Assembly: GCA_964601895.1 (NCBI GenBank)
Contig: CAZROT010000016.1
Span: 1 to 28,232, forward strand
Direction of reading: 5' to 3'
DNA: 28,232 nt
Origin: CAZROT01 sp964601895
GTDB lineage: Bacteria > Pseudomonadota > Gammaproteobacteria > Enterobacterales > Enterobacteriaceae
Shown here: positions 6,396 to 14,438 of the stretch, in pieces
Layout of the letters: each line of letters starts with the position of its first letter
Position numbering within the stretch: position 1 is the stretch's first letter
The notes under the pieces: model-generated
Seen by the model: the letters and a program-made list of their open reading frames with translations, nothing else
Told to the model about the DNA's origin: nothing
Database searches by the model: none
Position numbers and translations under genes: made by a program

Positions 6396-8150
6396 TCACT
6401 TCTTAGGAGTGGTGCGGCGAGTTGCAGCCTTTACAGGTGCCTTAACAACTGGGGCAGGTTCTGCAACAACTTCGGGCTCAGGTTCTGCTGCCTTAGCAGC
6501 ATTGGTATTTGTTACCTTAGCAGGTGCAGTCTTAGGAGTAGCTTTTGCTGATGCAGCCTTGGCGCCACGAGTGCGCTTAGCAGCAACTGGTGCAGCCTCA
6601 ACGTCAGCTTCAGTTTCAGCTTCGGGTTCAGCAGCGTCAGCATCAACTTCGGCATCAACATCAACTTCACCATCTTCAGCGTCGGCATCATCAACAGCAT
6701 CTTTTGCGCTCTTGTGATACTCATTGTATGCTTCAACCTTCTTGTGCATATCTTCGAAAAGCTTCTGGTGTTCAGCGGAAAGCTCAACATCACCACTTGC
6801 AGTAGGTGTGTAGCTATCAATAAGAATACTCTTCAAGACAGTAACAACCATCTCGTATGAGACAGTCTTGGCGTCCTTGTAACTCATCAACAGACGAATT
6901 TGGGGTGCAATGCGATGAATCAACTCAATAAGCAAGTTTGAGAAGAATCGCTTAACGTTTGTGCTTACGCGCACATTTTCGTATTCCTCATTATCCTTCT
7001 TGTTAAGATCCTTGAGGTTCTTACAAACTTGGCCAATGTAAAAGTTAAAGCCAAACTTGCGGGTGCCTTCCTCGGATTCCTCTTCCTCGGCACCTTCAAC
7101 CTCTTCAAGGTCGTCAATTCCGCGCCAGAGATAAGTGGTCTTCTTGGTACCCTTTCCATCGTCGTGTTCTTGAGCATATGCAAAGCCAGCATCAACTTCG
7201 CGAGCCTCAAATGTCTCGAATATTTCCTTCTCGGCAACAGCCTTTGCACCAGAAGCGGGCTTCTTTGTCTTGGGCTTGGACTTAGATGACTTCTTCTTGG
7301 ACTGCTTAGCCTTCCACTCTTTGTGGTCCAGATCCCATTGATGACGACGCTCTTGACGATCAACAATAAGACGGAATGATGGTAGATTGCAGAACAAAGG
7401 ATACAAAGAACAAGTCTCAATTCCTGCGCTAACGCAGTGATCGGGATACATGATCTTCTTTCCAAGTTCGAGTGTGGTTGCCATAGTATGACTTCCAAAT
7501 TCAGACATACCGGCTTGGCAAGTTGTAGCCAAAGCAATAATGCATGAATCAGTAAAACGAATCTTTGTCTTGCTAATGACATCACGTTGGAAAAACAGAT
7601 CAACATCTGAATTCTCCTCACGAAGACGATTAAGCAAAGCAGTTACTTCTTCGTGGTTCTCAAGATTGACTCCTTGAGTATATTCGGTGTATCCAAGGGT
7701 AACAGGCTCCTCACCTTCTGCGGTTGTGGGCTCATCACGAGCAGCTGTTTGTTCCTTGAGCAACTCATCAAGATTCTTCTTGCTGAGCTTCTTATCATCT
7801 TTAGACAATTCGGTTTGCTTGTCGAAAAGTGCGGTAATCTTCAATAGACGCTTGCACAATTCGTAAATAGTTACAACACGAGCGTACTCGGGTGATGCGT
7901 AACTGTTAAACTCTTTAAGAGCAGCCTTGTATGCATCCTTAACGGGTGCCTCAGCCTTTGATTCGGGCTTCTCAGGAACTGCGGGAGCTCCTTGCTTTTT
8001 AAGGGCAAGCAACTTTTCGCGAATAGGTGCGAGTTGTACCTCAACAGAACGATTCATGGTCATCTTATCAACATGCATGCGAATGCGAGGAGGTGGGATC
8101 AGAAGATCTACGGTTTTTGAGAGTTGGTTACGTTTAGTATCTGTTGACAT
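6396..8150 (-). CDS. Histone-like chromatin or core protein with H2B-like fold and H1-like tail (candidate)
   Basis: I place the start at the ATG at 8150; two further codons upstream would need a TTG start. The product is 584 residues. Residues about 393-445 resemble histone H2B: VSTNVKRFFSNLL, then ELIHRIAPQIRLLMSY, then KTVSYEMVVTVLKSIL, in the order alpha1-alpha2-alpha3, followed by a helix at about 458-478 placed like the H2B alphaC. An earlier stretch (about 196-232, IRFTDSCIIALATTC) could be a second, more degenerate histone-like half. A Lys-rich loop (about 278-300) and an acidic stretch (about 348-362) lie between them. The tail (about 487-584) is first acidic, then Ala/Lys/Pro-rich like histone H1. 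The gene is visibly GC-richer than its neighbours and favours C/G-ending codons, which suggests high expression. A DNA-packaging virion protein is the inference; alternatively it is an unrelated core protein. Confidence 0.6.
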   Translation of the reverse strand: MSTDTKRNQLSKTVDLLIPPPRIRMHVDKMTMNRSVEVQLAPIREKLLALKKQGAPAVPEKPESKAEAPVKDAYKAALKEFNSYASPEYARVVTIYELCKRLLKITALFDKQTELSKDDKKLSKKNLDELLKEQTAARDEPTTAEGEEPVTLGYTEYTQGVNLENHEEVTALLNRLREENSDVDLFFQRDVISKTKIRFTDSCIIALATTCQAGMSEFGSHTMATTLELGKKIMYPDHCVSAGIETCSLYPLFCNLPSFRLIVDRQERRHQWDLDHKEWKAKQSKKKSSKSKPKTKKPASGAKAVAEKEIFETFEAREVDAGFAYAQEHDDGKGTKKTTYLWRGIDDLEEVEGAEEEESEEGTRKFGFNFYIGQVCKNLKDLNKKDNEEYENVRVSTNVKRFFSNLLIELIHRIAPQIRLLMSYKDAKTVSYEMVVTVLKSILIDSYTPTASGDVELSAEHQKLFEDMHKKVEAYNEYHKSAKDAVDDADAEDGEVDVDAEVDADAAEPEAETEADVEAAPVAAKRTRGAKAASAKATPKTAPAKVTNTNAAKAAEPEPEVVAEPAPVVKAPVKAATRRTTPKK

Positions 8151-8440
8151 TTTCAAGTAGTTTTTGAATGAATGTGCTTTTATAAATTAAAAGACTGTAT
8201 TTCTTTAAATGCTTTTTCAATTTTCATTTTTGCATTTTTTATATAAAGGAGTGTTTTTATACGAGGGTAATTGCTATTCTAAAAATTTGCATATAAAGAA
8301 CGAATATATATTATATATCATAAAAATGATTGAAACAAAATATTTTTGAAATGAAAAAAGTATTGTTTTTTTGTCTTTTCGAATGCACTTTTTCAAGATG
8401 AGTAGAGAAAAAAAGTATATTGTAGCAATCTTAAAATATA
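8151..8440. other. AT-rich intergenic region, presumed promoter of the histone-like gene
   Basis: About 290 bases without a credible gene lie here. I see AT-rich tracts including TATATATTATATAT near 8304-8319, but no exact AAAATTGA in either orientation and no strong hairpin. The absence of the early word and the structural look of the downstream gene would suit late expression, which is inference. Confidence 0.4.
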
Positions 8441-8777
8441 TTAAAATATCTTAGTACTAAAAGTGATTTCAATCACATGTGAAAAGCCTTCACGATAGGT
8501 AGCTGAACAAAATGGCAACTTGTTTTCCGGAGCGTTAAGCATTTTACTAAAATTTTCAATTGGTTGTTTGCGAATTTGGTAACCATTTGGATTTTTTGCG
8601 ACTCTCCAAAGCTTTTTACACAAGTAAGCTATCATCTTCACAAATGTTGATCATATATTTGTAAAAATGACCATTATGTTGGTTGAGCAATGTCATGCGT
8701 TTTTCATCTTCTGTGAGAGGAAAAAGTTTTCTCAAAACATCGTCAATATTCAGCGCAATTTCTCCGACACTATCCAT
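8441..8777 (-). pseudogene. Small gene split in two overlapping frames (probable frameshift)
   Basis: From ATG 8777 a 53-codon frame gives a charged, helical product (MDSVGEIALN, then RKLFPLTEDEKR) and stops at TAA 8616-8618. A second frame, first ATG at 8635 and open from about 8641, overlaps it and continues to TAA 8441-8443 with KKLWRVAKNPNGYQ and a Phe/Glu-rich end. Both halves look coding and together would give a protein of about 110 residues if one base were lost between about 8650 and 8618. The KKLWRV start of the second half resembles the RKLWKI segment of the neighbouring gene at 8833-9340. It could also be two short overlapping genes. No function is recognised. Confidence 0.45.
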
Positions 8778-8832
8778 TTTTTTAATAACGTTAATAACCT
8801 TTTAACATTAATCAATTTCTTTATTTTTTCTT

Positions 8833-9340
8833 CTATTTTTCTTTTTCAAAAAATAATAAATTTACTTGATGAAATTTAGCTTCTTTATAGAGAGGTTGTG
8901 TTGGATCAACATTGTCCCAAACGACACCCTGTAATGTAAAAGATACAATTTTTCCTTCGTTATAAACACGTTTTAATTGCCCAGCTTTAGAATTACAAAA
9001 CCAAGTTATAACAAAATCTTCATGCAGAATTCTATAACCTCCTTCAATATAGAAATTATAACACTTTTCATATAAGACACCATTTATTTTATGGGAACTT
9101 CTCGACCAAAAACAATAATGCTTACTACCAGTTCGATAAGGCGCCCTGCCTAGGTATTCATTTGTAGAAACAAAGAATCCTTCGTGCATTAATTCATAAA
9201 GCCAATCCGAATCATCTCTGTTTAAAGGTTCTAAAGTATCTCTAATTTGAATTTTCCAAAGTTTTCTTTTTGCTTTTGCTATCACGATTTTTATTTCGAA
9301 TAATTATCGATTTAATCAGCCAGTCCTGTATATTTTGCAT
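8833..9340 (-). pseudogene. Unidentified protein of about 168 residues, frameshifted in an A5 run
   Basis: The longest frame (up to 9285) has no ATG before residue 33; it opens with GTG just after an upstream stop. In another frame, ATG at 9340 starts MQNIQDWLIKSIIIRNKN and runs into a Ser/Lys stretch. Deleting one A from the coding-strand run of five A's (9267-9271) joins the two as RDSKSKRKLWKIQIRD and restores one gene. The body has many aromatic residues (HYCFWSRSSHK, CYNFYIEGGYR, FVITWFCN) and no membrane segment. The stop is TAG. The function is unknown. The same type of lesion, one extra A in an A5 run, breaks asparagine synthetase at 17650-17654. Confidence 0.6.
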
Positions 9341-9384
9341 TTTTTGTAAATTTTTTATAAATCAGTTTTTATAAATAAAAATTA

Positions 9385-9951
9385 TTAATCGGATGATTCA
9401 TACTCATCAAGATCATCAAAATCTCCCTTTTTAGCGGGTTTACTAACTTTCTTTTTCACAACAATGTTATCTTTCTCATCGCTACTTTCTAAATCTTCTT
9501 CATTCTCCTCTCCAAGATTCATATATTTATTAACTTCATCATCATCAGCAGTTTCAATCACTGGCGCTACAATGGATGGTTTAGAAACTCGTCGCTCCTC
9601 AACAACAATATCTGGTTGTACGTTTCTAGGAGGTGCATTCTGTTGAGGTGCGTGTTGTGGAGGATCCGCATGTTGATGTGGTACTGGATGTATGGGTGGT
9701 GGACCAGCATTTTGCGGTTGAGGCCCGTTCTGATTTCCTGGAGGAGGTCTTTTACTAGGGTCTGGTTTCTTTTCGCGAGTCATTACAAATAATAGTAGAC
9801 ATATCACTACTACTACAACAACTCCGAATATAATTATCATCATTTTGTTTTCCTGGAAAAAGTTGCTAGCAGCGGCTGGTGCTGCGGGCGGCGCTTGATT
9901 ACGGGCCCTTGGTTGTTGAACAAAATCTGGTGTTATGTAGTTGTCATCCAT
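9385..9951 (-). CDS. Proline-rich single-pass membrane protein with acidic tail
   Basis: This 188-residue protein starts at ATG 9951. Residues 1-36 are Gln/Pro/Ala-rich. Residues about 37-57 form a strong hydrophobic segment with a run of valines, followed by the basic TREKK. Residues about 62-112 are rich in Pro, Gln, Asn and His, and the C-terminus is acidic with short basic patches (KKKVSKPAKKGD). Positive charge just after the membrane segment suggests that the long tail is on the cytosolic or virion-interior side. No enzyme motif is present. Such proteins are typical inner-membrane or tegument-type virion components of giant viruses, which is inference. It diverges from the 607-residue gene at 10045 across a 93-base AT-rich promoter region. 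Confidence 0.8.
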   Translation of the reverse strand: MDDNYITPDFVQQPRARNQAPPAAPAAASNFFQENKMMIIIFGVVVVVVICLLLFVMTREKKPDPSKRPPPGNQNGPQPQNAGPPPIHPVPHQHADPPQHAPQQNAPPRNVQPDIVVEERRVSKPSIVAPVIETADDDEVNKYMNLGEENEEDLESSDEKDNIVVKKKVSKPAKKGDFDDLDEYESSD

Positions 9952-10044
9952 GTTTCAAAAATTTCAAAAATGTTAAAGATTTTAAAAATTATATTATACG
10001 TATAAATATCTTTTGTTTATATAGTTTTTGGGTTATAAAAACAA

Positions 10045-11868
10045 ATGTCAATAACAGATGTTGCTGAATTATTTAAAACATATTTCGAAAAATTAGAATA
10101 TACAAATTTTTCAGGAAGCTATCCCTACGAAACAGAACTAATCCTCAAAAATATTAAAACTGTTAGCAATAGTAAAACAGACAACTACTATCAAGCGGTT
10201 GTGAAAAATAAACTTTATAGTGAATCCCCCGGAACACCTGACGTCACCGATATACATGAATTTATATCAGATGTATTTAAATATTATGGATCTATGAAAA
10301 GCGATTATCTTAAAATGAGGGATGTTTACGAGATTTTTAATAAATATGTGCAACCAATATCAGAATCTATGTCTTCATCGTACAGTAGTTCAAATAATTA
10401 CACAAAAGGTCTTGCTGATATGTATGACCGAGTTGTATCCACTTGGGAATCTTTTAAAAGCTATGCAGATTCAATGATTACGGAAAATTTATTAACTAAT
10501 AAAATATTGGCAGCTATGAAAATTCCGCACAAGGATCATGAAGGAGACATTATTAAAACACTTACATATATTAAGAAACTTTATGATGAGTACAAAGGAA
10601 AAATTGGTGGATTATCAATTATTGATCTCTATAGTGGCATATTACGTAGTATTCTTGATGAAAATAAACATGGACCGACCGTTAGATACATTAATAGTTT
10701 AGTTGAAGAACTTAAAGACGAAATTTTGCCACCATTGGTTCGTCAAACAAATAATAGAAAATCAACAGTACAATTACTTATTCAGCGTTATCGTTTAATT
10801 CCAGATGGTCCTAGTAGACCTTTGTCTGAATTAATACAACAATTGGTAGGTGTAAAAACATCTAATAATATAGAAAGTTTAAATAAGGTTGCTAAAATCA
10901 TTTCGAAAAAGGACCGAAAGTATGGGTTTATTGTTATTTCAAAGAGATTGGCACGTCCTATTGAAAATAATATTTGGTTGCTAACAGATGTGAATTATTT
11001 ACAAAAACATAAGTTAATGACACCTTTGAATGTTGGAATATGCGATACTGTGATTAAGAGAACGCAAACTATTAAATTTTTGGAACCTGATACATCAAAA
11101 GATGCTGTGAAAGATGGCATTTACTATATGGATAGTGAGTTAAGTGACATAGATATAGATAATCATACTGATTTCTATTATGTATTAGAAACATTGGATG
11201 GAGTTACTTTTAGAGTTCTATTTCCATGGTATATTTCGATATTTGCTAGAGAGAAAATTTATGAAATACCAGCGTATATGACTCCTGATTTTACAAATAT
11301 AAAATCCATTCCATCCACACGTGTTGAAGCATACAACGAGATTCTTGAAGATGCAATCACCATGCATTTGCAGAAACCTTTAATAGAAACCGCTGACCTT
11401 TCTAAAATGGAAAAACAACAAGTAGAAACTAAATGGGCTGTTATTCGCAAAAAGATTGCGGTTAATATGTTAGAAGATTATAGAAATGTGATGCAAAATG
11501 TTACAAAAGATAACATATTAAGCCTAATAAGAAGTCCGGAGGTGTTTGCTAATTCGTTAAAATACATTATTAATATTAGTTCGAAGCGGTCGGAATTTAA
11601 TGTTGAAATTTATATGACAGCTTTAAAATCACTTAATGATATGAAACGTGGTATGATTAAAGATGTTGTTACAATTTATAAAAGGGATTATGAAGAAAAG
11701 ATTCTTAAGTTATTGGAAGGCGGTTCAAATGTGAAAACAATAATTAAAATTTTAGACATATTGGAAGACATTTTGGTGTCTATGTTGGAAATACACATTA
11801 CAGAAAAAAATAACATTTATGCTCTTATTCAACAGAAGAGTCAATTACTTGAAAAAATATCGGTTTGA
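10045..11868 (+). CDS. Unidentified 607-residue helical protein
   Basis: An intact ATG-started frame, preceded by an AT-rich leader (GGTTATAAAAACAA). The product appears mostly alpha-helical, with long amphipathic stretches, no membrane segment and no Cys clusters. Its centre (about 280-430) is more globular and aromatic (WLLTDVNYL, FYYVLETLDGVTFRVLFPWY). It contains two Gly-Gly dipeptides (KIGGLS near 192 and LEGGSN near 561), and only the first resembles the sites in the 631-residue protein. The style is that of a giant-virus structural or core protein, but I do not recognise a family and give no function. Confidence 0.85.
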   Translation: MSITDVAELFKTYFEKLEYTNFSGSYPYETELILKNIKTVSNSKTDNYYQAVVKNKLYSESPGTPDVTDIHEFISDVFKYYGSMKSDYLKMRDVYEIFNKYVQPISESMSSSYSSSNNYTKGLADMYDRVVSTWESFKSYADSMITENLLTNKILAAMKIPHKDHEGDIIKTLTYIKKLYDEYKGKIGGLSIIDLYSGILRSILDENKHGPTVRYINSLVEELKDEILPPLVRQTNNRKSTVQLLIQRYRLIPDGPSRPLSELIQQLVGVKTSNNIESLNKVAKIISKKDRKYGFIVISKRLARPIENNIWLLTDVNYLQKHKLMTPLNVGICDTVIKRTQTIKFLEPDTSKDAVKDGIYYMDSELSDIDIDNHTDFYYVLETLDGVTFRVLFPWYISIFAREKIYEIPAYMTPDFTNIKSIPSTRVEAYNEILEDAITMHLQKPLIETADLSKMEKQQVETKWAVIRKKIAVNMLEDYRNVMQNVTKDNILSLIRSPEVFANSLKYIINISSKRSEFNVEIYMTALKSLNDMKRGMIKDVVTIYKRDYEEKILKLLEGGSNVKTIIKILDILEDILVSMLEIHITEKNNIYALIQQKSQLLEKISV

Positions 11869-11996
11869 ACAAAATATGAAAAAATAAAATAATTATTTTT
11901 TGTAAAATAATTTCATTTACACATTTATCAAATAATTCTAAAAGCAAATTTAATTAATTCATTAAATATTTTAATTAAATCTATCTTGAAAAATAA
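11869..11996. other. AT-rich gap with 14-base palindrome
   Basis: The perfect palindrome AAAATAATTATTTT at 11886-11899 lies 18 bases after the stop of the 607-residue gene and is a reasonable 3' hairpin. The remainder is the leader of the PCNA-like gene. No exact AAAATTGA is present. Confidence 0.4.
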
Positions 11997-13013
11997 ATGA
12001 GCACCGTCAAGAAAACTACTACAGCAGCCGCTGCTAAAACAGAAGCCGCCAAACGCAAACGTCCTGGCCGTCCGAAAAAGAAGATTTCAAAAGATGCTTT
12101 GGCGCGTGAAGGTATTGTTGATGCTCCTTCTGTACAAGCAGAGGATGAAAGAATGGAAACAACTATGGAGATGGTTTATTCAAATCCTGAGATGTGGAAG
12201 AAGATTTTTACTGAGTTTAAGAATTTATCAGTAGAAAATGTGCGAATGCAATTTCATGAAAACGGAATTAGTATGATTACTAAAGATCATTTAGAAAAAA
12301 GCGATGTGCTTATTGATATTCTAGGTGATCGATTGAACAGATATTATTGTGAGCAAGCATTTGAAATTGGCGTTGACTTGCATCATTTTCTGCAAATTTT
12401 GCAAACTTTAAAGAAAGATCATACTAAAATTACGTTTCTGTCCATTAGACATTCGCAAAGATCAAAATTGCGTGTTATTTTGCATAATGCTACTATGGAT
12501 GAAGATAGTGAATATAATGTTGATGTAACAAACATTGAACCGTATGATGGTACTATTCGCGAAGACTTACAACATGAACCCGAATATCCTTTGTCGTTTG
12601 AATGGGATGCCAAGTATTTTAAGAATAAAGTAGCTGATTGGGATCGGCTTGGAGAAGTTATTAAGATTGAGAAAGAAGGAAATGGCCCTTTAATTATTAG
12701 TCATGTTTTTGAAGATAAGAAAGGAGATCACGGTACAGTATTTAATAATGAGAAAAAGATTAATCTCGTATCTGAAATTGCTGAGGACGATTTGTTTGCA
12801 GTTTCTATTCTAATTCAGAATCTTAAACCAATTTCTACATCAACTGTTGCTGACAAGATTAAAATTGCTGTACATGAAACTTATAGAATGATTTGCACAT
12901 CACTTCTAGACCAGGAAATAGATGAAGATACTAGTAAACCTATTGAAGGTACGGAAGTATGTATTGTAAAGATTTTGACAGAAACTGTTGATTTCGTAAA
13001 TGCTGATTTGTAA
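11997..13013 (+). CDS. PCNA-like sliding clamp with N-terminal AT-hook extension
   Basis: This 338-residue protein starts at ATG 11997. Residues 1-35 form a Thr/Ala/Lys-rich tail containing an AT-hook (KRKRPGRPKKK, core RGRP-like), a minor-groove binding motif. From about 58 it follows the PCNA pattern: FTEFKNLSVENVRMQFHENG, then ISMITKDHLEKSDVLIDIL, then a Tyr-Cys after RLNR, then an IGVDLHHFLQILQTLKK helix and KITFLSIRH strand. A second, more diverged half follows (about 200-338). Cellular PCNA is about 260 residues, so the surplus is the tail plus loop insertions. The clamp encircles DNA and tethers polymerase. Mimivirus relatives and ASFV encode one, and poxvirus G8 shows that PCNA-like proteins may instead serve late transcription. 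I see no clear C-terminal partner-binding motif. Confidence 0.8.
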   Translation: MSTVKKTTTAAAAKTEAAKRKRPGRPKKKISKDALAREGIVDAPSVQAEDERMETTMEMVYSNPEMWKKIFTEFKNLSVENVRMQFHENGISMITKDHLEKSDVLIDILGDRLNRYYCEQAFEIGVDLHHFLQILQTLKKDHTKITFLSIRHSQRSKLRVILHNATMDEDSEYNVDVTNIEPYDGTIREDLQHEPEYPLSFEWDAKYFKNKVADWDRLGEVIKIEKEGNGPLIISHVFEDKKGDHGTVFNNEKKINLVSEIAEDDLFAVSILIQNLKPISTSTVADKIKIAVHETYRMICTSLLDQEIDEDTSKPIEGTEVCIVKILTETVDFVNADL

Positions 13014-13097
13014 ACTTCTCTTAAAAAATAATAATTTTTTTGAAATGATTTATAAAAAGTTTAAAAGATTGATTTTTAAAGATACTTATAAAAATAG

Positions 13098-13147
13098 GTT
13101 CAGCTAAAACAACATCTTTTCAGGTGTTGCTGTTGTTTTAGCTGAAC
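13098..13147. terminator. Strong 17-bp hairpin between convergent genes
   Basis: GTTCAGCTAAAACAACA (13098-13114) is the exact reverse complement of 13131-13147, with a 16-base loop. An alternative inner pairing (CAACATC with GGTGTTG) also exists. The right arm contains the stop codon of the minus-strand SPFH gene (13138-13140), and the PCNA-like gene ends 84 bases to the left, so this can terminate both. Confidence 0.8.
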
Positions 13148-13653
13148 AATGAAATTTCTAAAAAAAATATTTTTTTTAAAAAGTTTATGTATGAGATTGC
13201 ATCAACTACCTTTGTAGGCGGAACAATATTTCCAACTAAGGTACTGTCAAAAATATATCCATATGACAACATTTTTGCGGATAACTCTGCGGAAACAGAC
13301 TGGGCAATATCTGATCTAGAACTGTAAAGTTGGCTCAATGTCATTTCGGATCCTTGCGCTCTTACAACATTTCCTACTTGCGAATCAATCTGTTTTACAG
13401 GATTGGCCAGTTTGAATAGTGCTTTGTCTGAATTTTCAGGACTAATGTAAAAATGCATACTAACATGAACTTCAGTTGTTACTTCATCCTTAGTTCTGAT
13501 GGAATAAATAAAGCCCAGTTGTTGAGCCATGTTAGATACCGTAGAAATAGTTTGAACCTATGGTATGTAAAAATTCAATCCAGGTGAGCAAAGTCCAAAA
13601 TATTTTCCAACTGTTTTGCGGACACCAGTAGTTGCTGTATGAACAATTTTCAT
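13138..13653 (-). pseudogene. SPFH-domain (stomatin/prohibitin-like) protein interrupted by an in-frame TAG
   Basis: From ATG 13653 the frame reads MKIVHTATTGVRKTVGKY, then SPGLNFYIP, then TAG at 13560-13558 (codon 32), then continues without a frame change through VQTISTVSN to TAA. The order matches the SPFH family: PGLNFYIP equals the usual PGLHF-IP; VHVSMHFYISPENSDKALFKL equals the V-V-Y-I-DP-KAL-KL strand; MTLSQLYSSRSDIAQSV equals the MTLDE-L-S-R-I motif; and YGYIFDSTLVGNIVPP equals the YG-V-DV-I-PP motif. The usual coiled coil is missing, and the end falls in an A/T run (FLKKIFF). There is no N-terminal membrane anchor. SPFH proteins scaffold membrane microdomains. The gene could be dead, read through, or truncated to the 130 residues from the ATG at 13530. 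Confidence 0.75.
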
Positions 13654-13688
13654 CTTTTTTTAGAAGAAGTAAAGTGTTTGTTTAAAAA

Positions 13689-14126
13689 TTATGCAAATGT
13701 TCCTGGAGGAGGGCCAAACTTTTTTGCAGCTTGAACAAATGTCGTGTTGCCAGGTTGCATAACATTTGCACGAAGTTGATCAATAACTGGCGCATTTGCC
13801 GGATTTGCCCGAGCAATGTTATCAGCACCTTGAATAGCGCCCATAACTTGTTGTGTTAGTTCTGTAATGTATGGTTCCTCTGGATATAGCAATGCCATAA
13901 TTTTCTTTACTTTAACATCTATAAAATGTACTTGTGCAACGGATTTTAGTGCCTGAATTGTCATCATTACTTGATAGAAAATAATGGGTTTAAGAATTTT
14001 ACGAGATTCCATGTCTCTAATAGTTAAACGAAGTTGGGTAAATGCGTCTGACTCTTCATCTAAATTTGTTGAAGTTGCGAATATTGCAATGTAATGTTGT
14101 AAAGTTCTGTTAAAGATGTTATCCAT
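13689..14126 (-). CDS. Unidentified 145-residue helical protein
   Basis: An intact frame runs from ATG 14126 to TAA 13689-13691. The product looks helical throughout (FNRTLQHYIAIF, LRLTIRDMESRKI, FYQVMMTIQALKS), with an Ala/Asn/Pro-rich C-terminus ending FGPPPGTFA. It has no membrane segment, metal site or known motif. It lies 35 bases upstream of the SPFH gene on the same strand and may share a transcript with it. The function is unknown. Confidence 0.75.
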   Translation of the reverse strand: MDNIFNRTLQHYIAIFATSTNLDEESDAFTQLRLTIRDMESRKILKPIIFYQVMMTIQALKSVAQVHFIDVKVKKIMALLYPEEPYITELTQQVMGAIQGADNIARANPANAPVIDQLRANVMQPGNTTFVQAAKKFGPPPGTFA

Positions 14127-14219
14127 CTTTCTAATTTAAAAAGCTATTTGTGAAAAAAAGATAATAATTATGTAAATGCTTTTTTAAAACACGCGATTTT
14201 AACAAATCCAAAAGTTAAG

Positions 14220-14410
14220 TTTTTCATTTTCAACTCGAAATTGCAACATGTTATGACCTGTTGACACTGGTGTTCCAGTGACATATGTCCAATCAAACAT
14301 ATAATTGTCGTTTTTATAAAAAAATAGTAATTATATTGTTTTGTGACCATGTTGATTTTTACTCAACAGGGATTTATATGTTCAATTAACAATATAATTG
14401 TGTTTTTTAT
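14220..14410 (+). repeat. About 190-bp imperfect inverted repeat, left arm
   Basis: This arm pairs with the reverse complement of 15764-15951. Exact blocks include 14245-14276 (32 bases, matching 15896-15927) and 14365-14384 (20 bases, matching 15788-15807), with substitutions and small indels between them. Inside is a small hairpin, CACTGG-TGTT-CCAGTG (14265-14280). The change to CCGGTG in the other arm keeps pairing as a G-U wobble in RNA. The arm fills most of the 14127-14438 gap. A 60-codon minus-strand frame across it is probably incidental. Confidence 0.9.
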
Positions 14411-14438
14411 GATAATAGAATATTACTATAAATAACAT

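Noticed and set aside
6409..6717. Ala/Ser-rich plus-strand open frame opposite the histone-like gene
   Set aside because: It is antisense to the low-complexity Ala/Lys/Glu tail and exists only because that tail has biased codons.
6965..7621. Long minus-strand open frame inside the histone-like gene, in another frame
   Set aside because: It is an alternative frame of a GC-richer gene, with Leu/Arg/Ser bias and no domain character.
8667..8879. Plus-strand 70-codon Phe/Ile-rich frame
   Set aside because: It lies antisense to the small minus-strand gene starting at 8777, has only AT-driven composition and no promoter word.
13558..13560. Amber codon reassignment in this genome
   Set aside because: Two other genes end plausibly in TAG, and only one internal TAG was found.
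14168..14350. 60-codon frame in the left arm of the paralog 3 inverted repeat, as a possible conserved peptide
   Set aside because: The matching frame in the other arm has an early TAA, and differences change amino acids freely, so there is no sign of protein-level selection.
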